From assembly GCF_003966715.1 (NCBI RefSeq), contig NZ_AP018907.1, forward strand, positions 2,592,001 through 2,656,000: a stretch of 64,000 nucleotides of DNA, in the 5' to 3' direction. Position numbers and translations under genes: made by a program. Positions within the stretch are counted from its first letter, which is position 1; the number at the start of each line of letters is the position of its first letter. Source of the DNA: Blastochloris tepida (GTDB lineage Bacteria > Pseudomonadota > Alphaproteobacteria > Rhizobiales > Xanthobacteraceae). The notes under the pieces were generated by a model. That model searched no databases. It had not been told where the DNA came from and saw only the letters and a list, made by a program, of their open reading frames with translations. This document shows, piece after piece, positions 63,622 through 64,000 of the stretch.

Positions 63622-64000
63622 TCAATTGTGCATGCGCTCGCGCCACATCCGCTCGCCGATGGCGCAGTCGACCCGCGGCGCGGACATCGAGGCCCGGATC
63701 ACCGGCGGCATGGCCGGCGAGATGCCTGCGACCTCCATCACCAGCTTGCGGCGGATCGCCTCGGCGAACTGCTCGGGCGCGCGCACCGGCACGACGAAGG
63801 CGCCGGGACCGCCGATGACGCAGTCCTCGTAATAGAGGTCGAGGTCGGCGACATCCATCATCGCCGCGTTCGGCCGCTTGAGCTGCAGCGGCAGGCCGTT
63901 GATGACGATGCCGTCCTTCAGCACGCGGTCGCGGGCGCTGGTGACCGGCTCGCCCTGATTGTTGGCGCCATCGCCGGAAATGTCGATCACCCGGCGCAGG
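63622..64000 (-). CDS. DUF1194 (von Willebrand A-like) protein, partial
   Basis: The C-terminal ~125 residues; the 5' part is beyond the right edge, and the frame stays open to base 64000. RRVIDISGDGANNQG, GIVINGLPL, YYEDCVIGGPGAFVVPV and FAEAIRRKLVMEVAG are typical of DUF1194, an exported vWA-like family of unknown role. It is convergent with the methyltransferase gene, three bases apart. Confidence 0.92.
   Translation of the reverse strand, partial: LRRVIDISGDGANNQGEPVTSARDRVLKDGIVINGLPLQLKRPNAAMMDVADLDLYYEDCVIGGPGAFVVPVRAPEQFAEAIRRKLVMEVAGISPAMPPVIRASMSAPRVDCAIGERMWRERMHN

Overview
The window reads as chromosomal DNA of a high-GC alphaproteobacterium of the order Hyphomicrobiales (Rhizobiales). 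Pointers are draT/draG (post-translational control of nitrogenase), ornithine decarboxylase plus homospermidine synthase, a cytochrome c2, an NDUFA12/DUF2155 pair, a B12-dependent ribonucleotide reductase, a BLUF blue-light sensor and an SHP/DHC cytochrome cluster. This mix suggests a nitrogen-fixing purple non-sulfur type relative (Rhodoplanes/Rhodopseudomonas-like), but the genus is inference.

Layout. 0.2-6.8 kb: a leftward operon of an acyl-CoA ligase and branched-chain-type ABC transporter parts (livG, livH, livM, binding protein). 7-15 kb: isochorismatase-like hydrolase, a malate synthase carrying a ~480-residue histone-H1-like N-terminal extension, cytochrome c2, a two-domain kinase-like protein, a small conserved protein and a sigma32-type heat-shock gene. 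15.5-19.3 kb: polyamine block (leader, ornithine decarboxylase, GNAT, homospermidine synthase). 19.8-25 kb: PilZ protein, giant indolepyruvate ferredoxin oxidoreductase, cytochrome b561, tRNA-Pro. 25-31.5 kb: IS630 relic, TacA/TacT-like module, BLUF protein, SRAP protease-like protein, MBL hydrolase, then a cytochrome b561-c fusion with SHP and DHC cytochromes. 31.6-37 kb: YchJ-like protein, draT-draG, a phosphatase/kinase-like fusion, acetate-type transporter, Cache protein. 37.4-41 kb: small exported or membrane proteins, tRNA-Glu, DUF2155, NDUFA12. 41.3-46.5 kb: nrdJ followed by a strikingly AT-rich PIN-like gene. 47-53.5 kb: DUF2442 protein, methyltransferase, ArsC-like protein, RTX-like protein, chemotaxis receptor, polysaccharide deacetylase. 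53.6-64 kb: histone-deacetylase-family enzyme, HicAB inserted between duplicated ends of that gene, amtB, xseB, dxs, a CorA-like protein, tlyA, an RNA (m5U) methyltransferase and a partial DUF1194 protein.

The most unusual theme is a dense population of palindromic repeats (families named P1 to P6 here). They lie between genes, abut stop codons, and in at least two genes (cytochrome b561-c fusion, nrdJ) sit in frame inside the coding sequence, adding about 40 residues each. Other standouts are the H1-like malate synthase, the dual-specificity phosphatase/kinase-like fusion beside draG, the AT-rich PIN-like gene, and the HicAB module bracketed by a 97-bp copy of its neighbour's 3' end. All coordinates and motif positions were read by eye; family assignments come from recognising motifs, not from searches.
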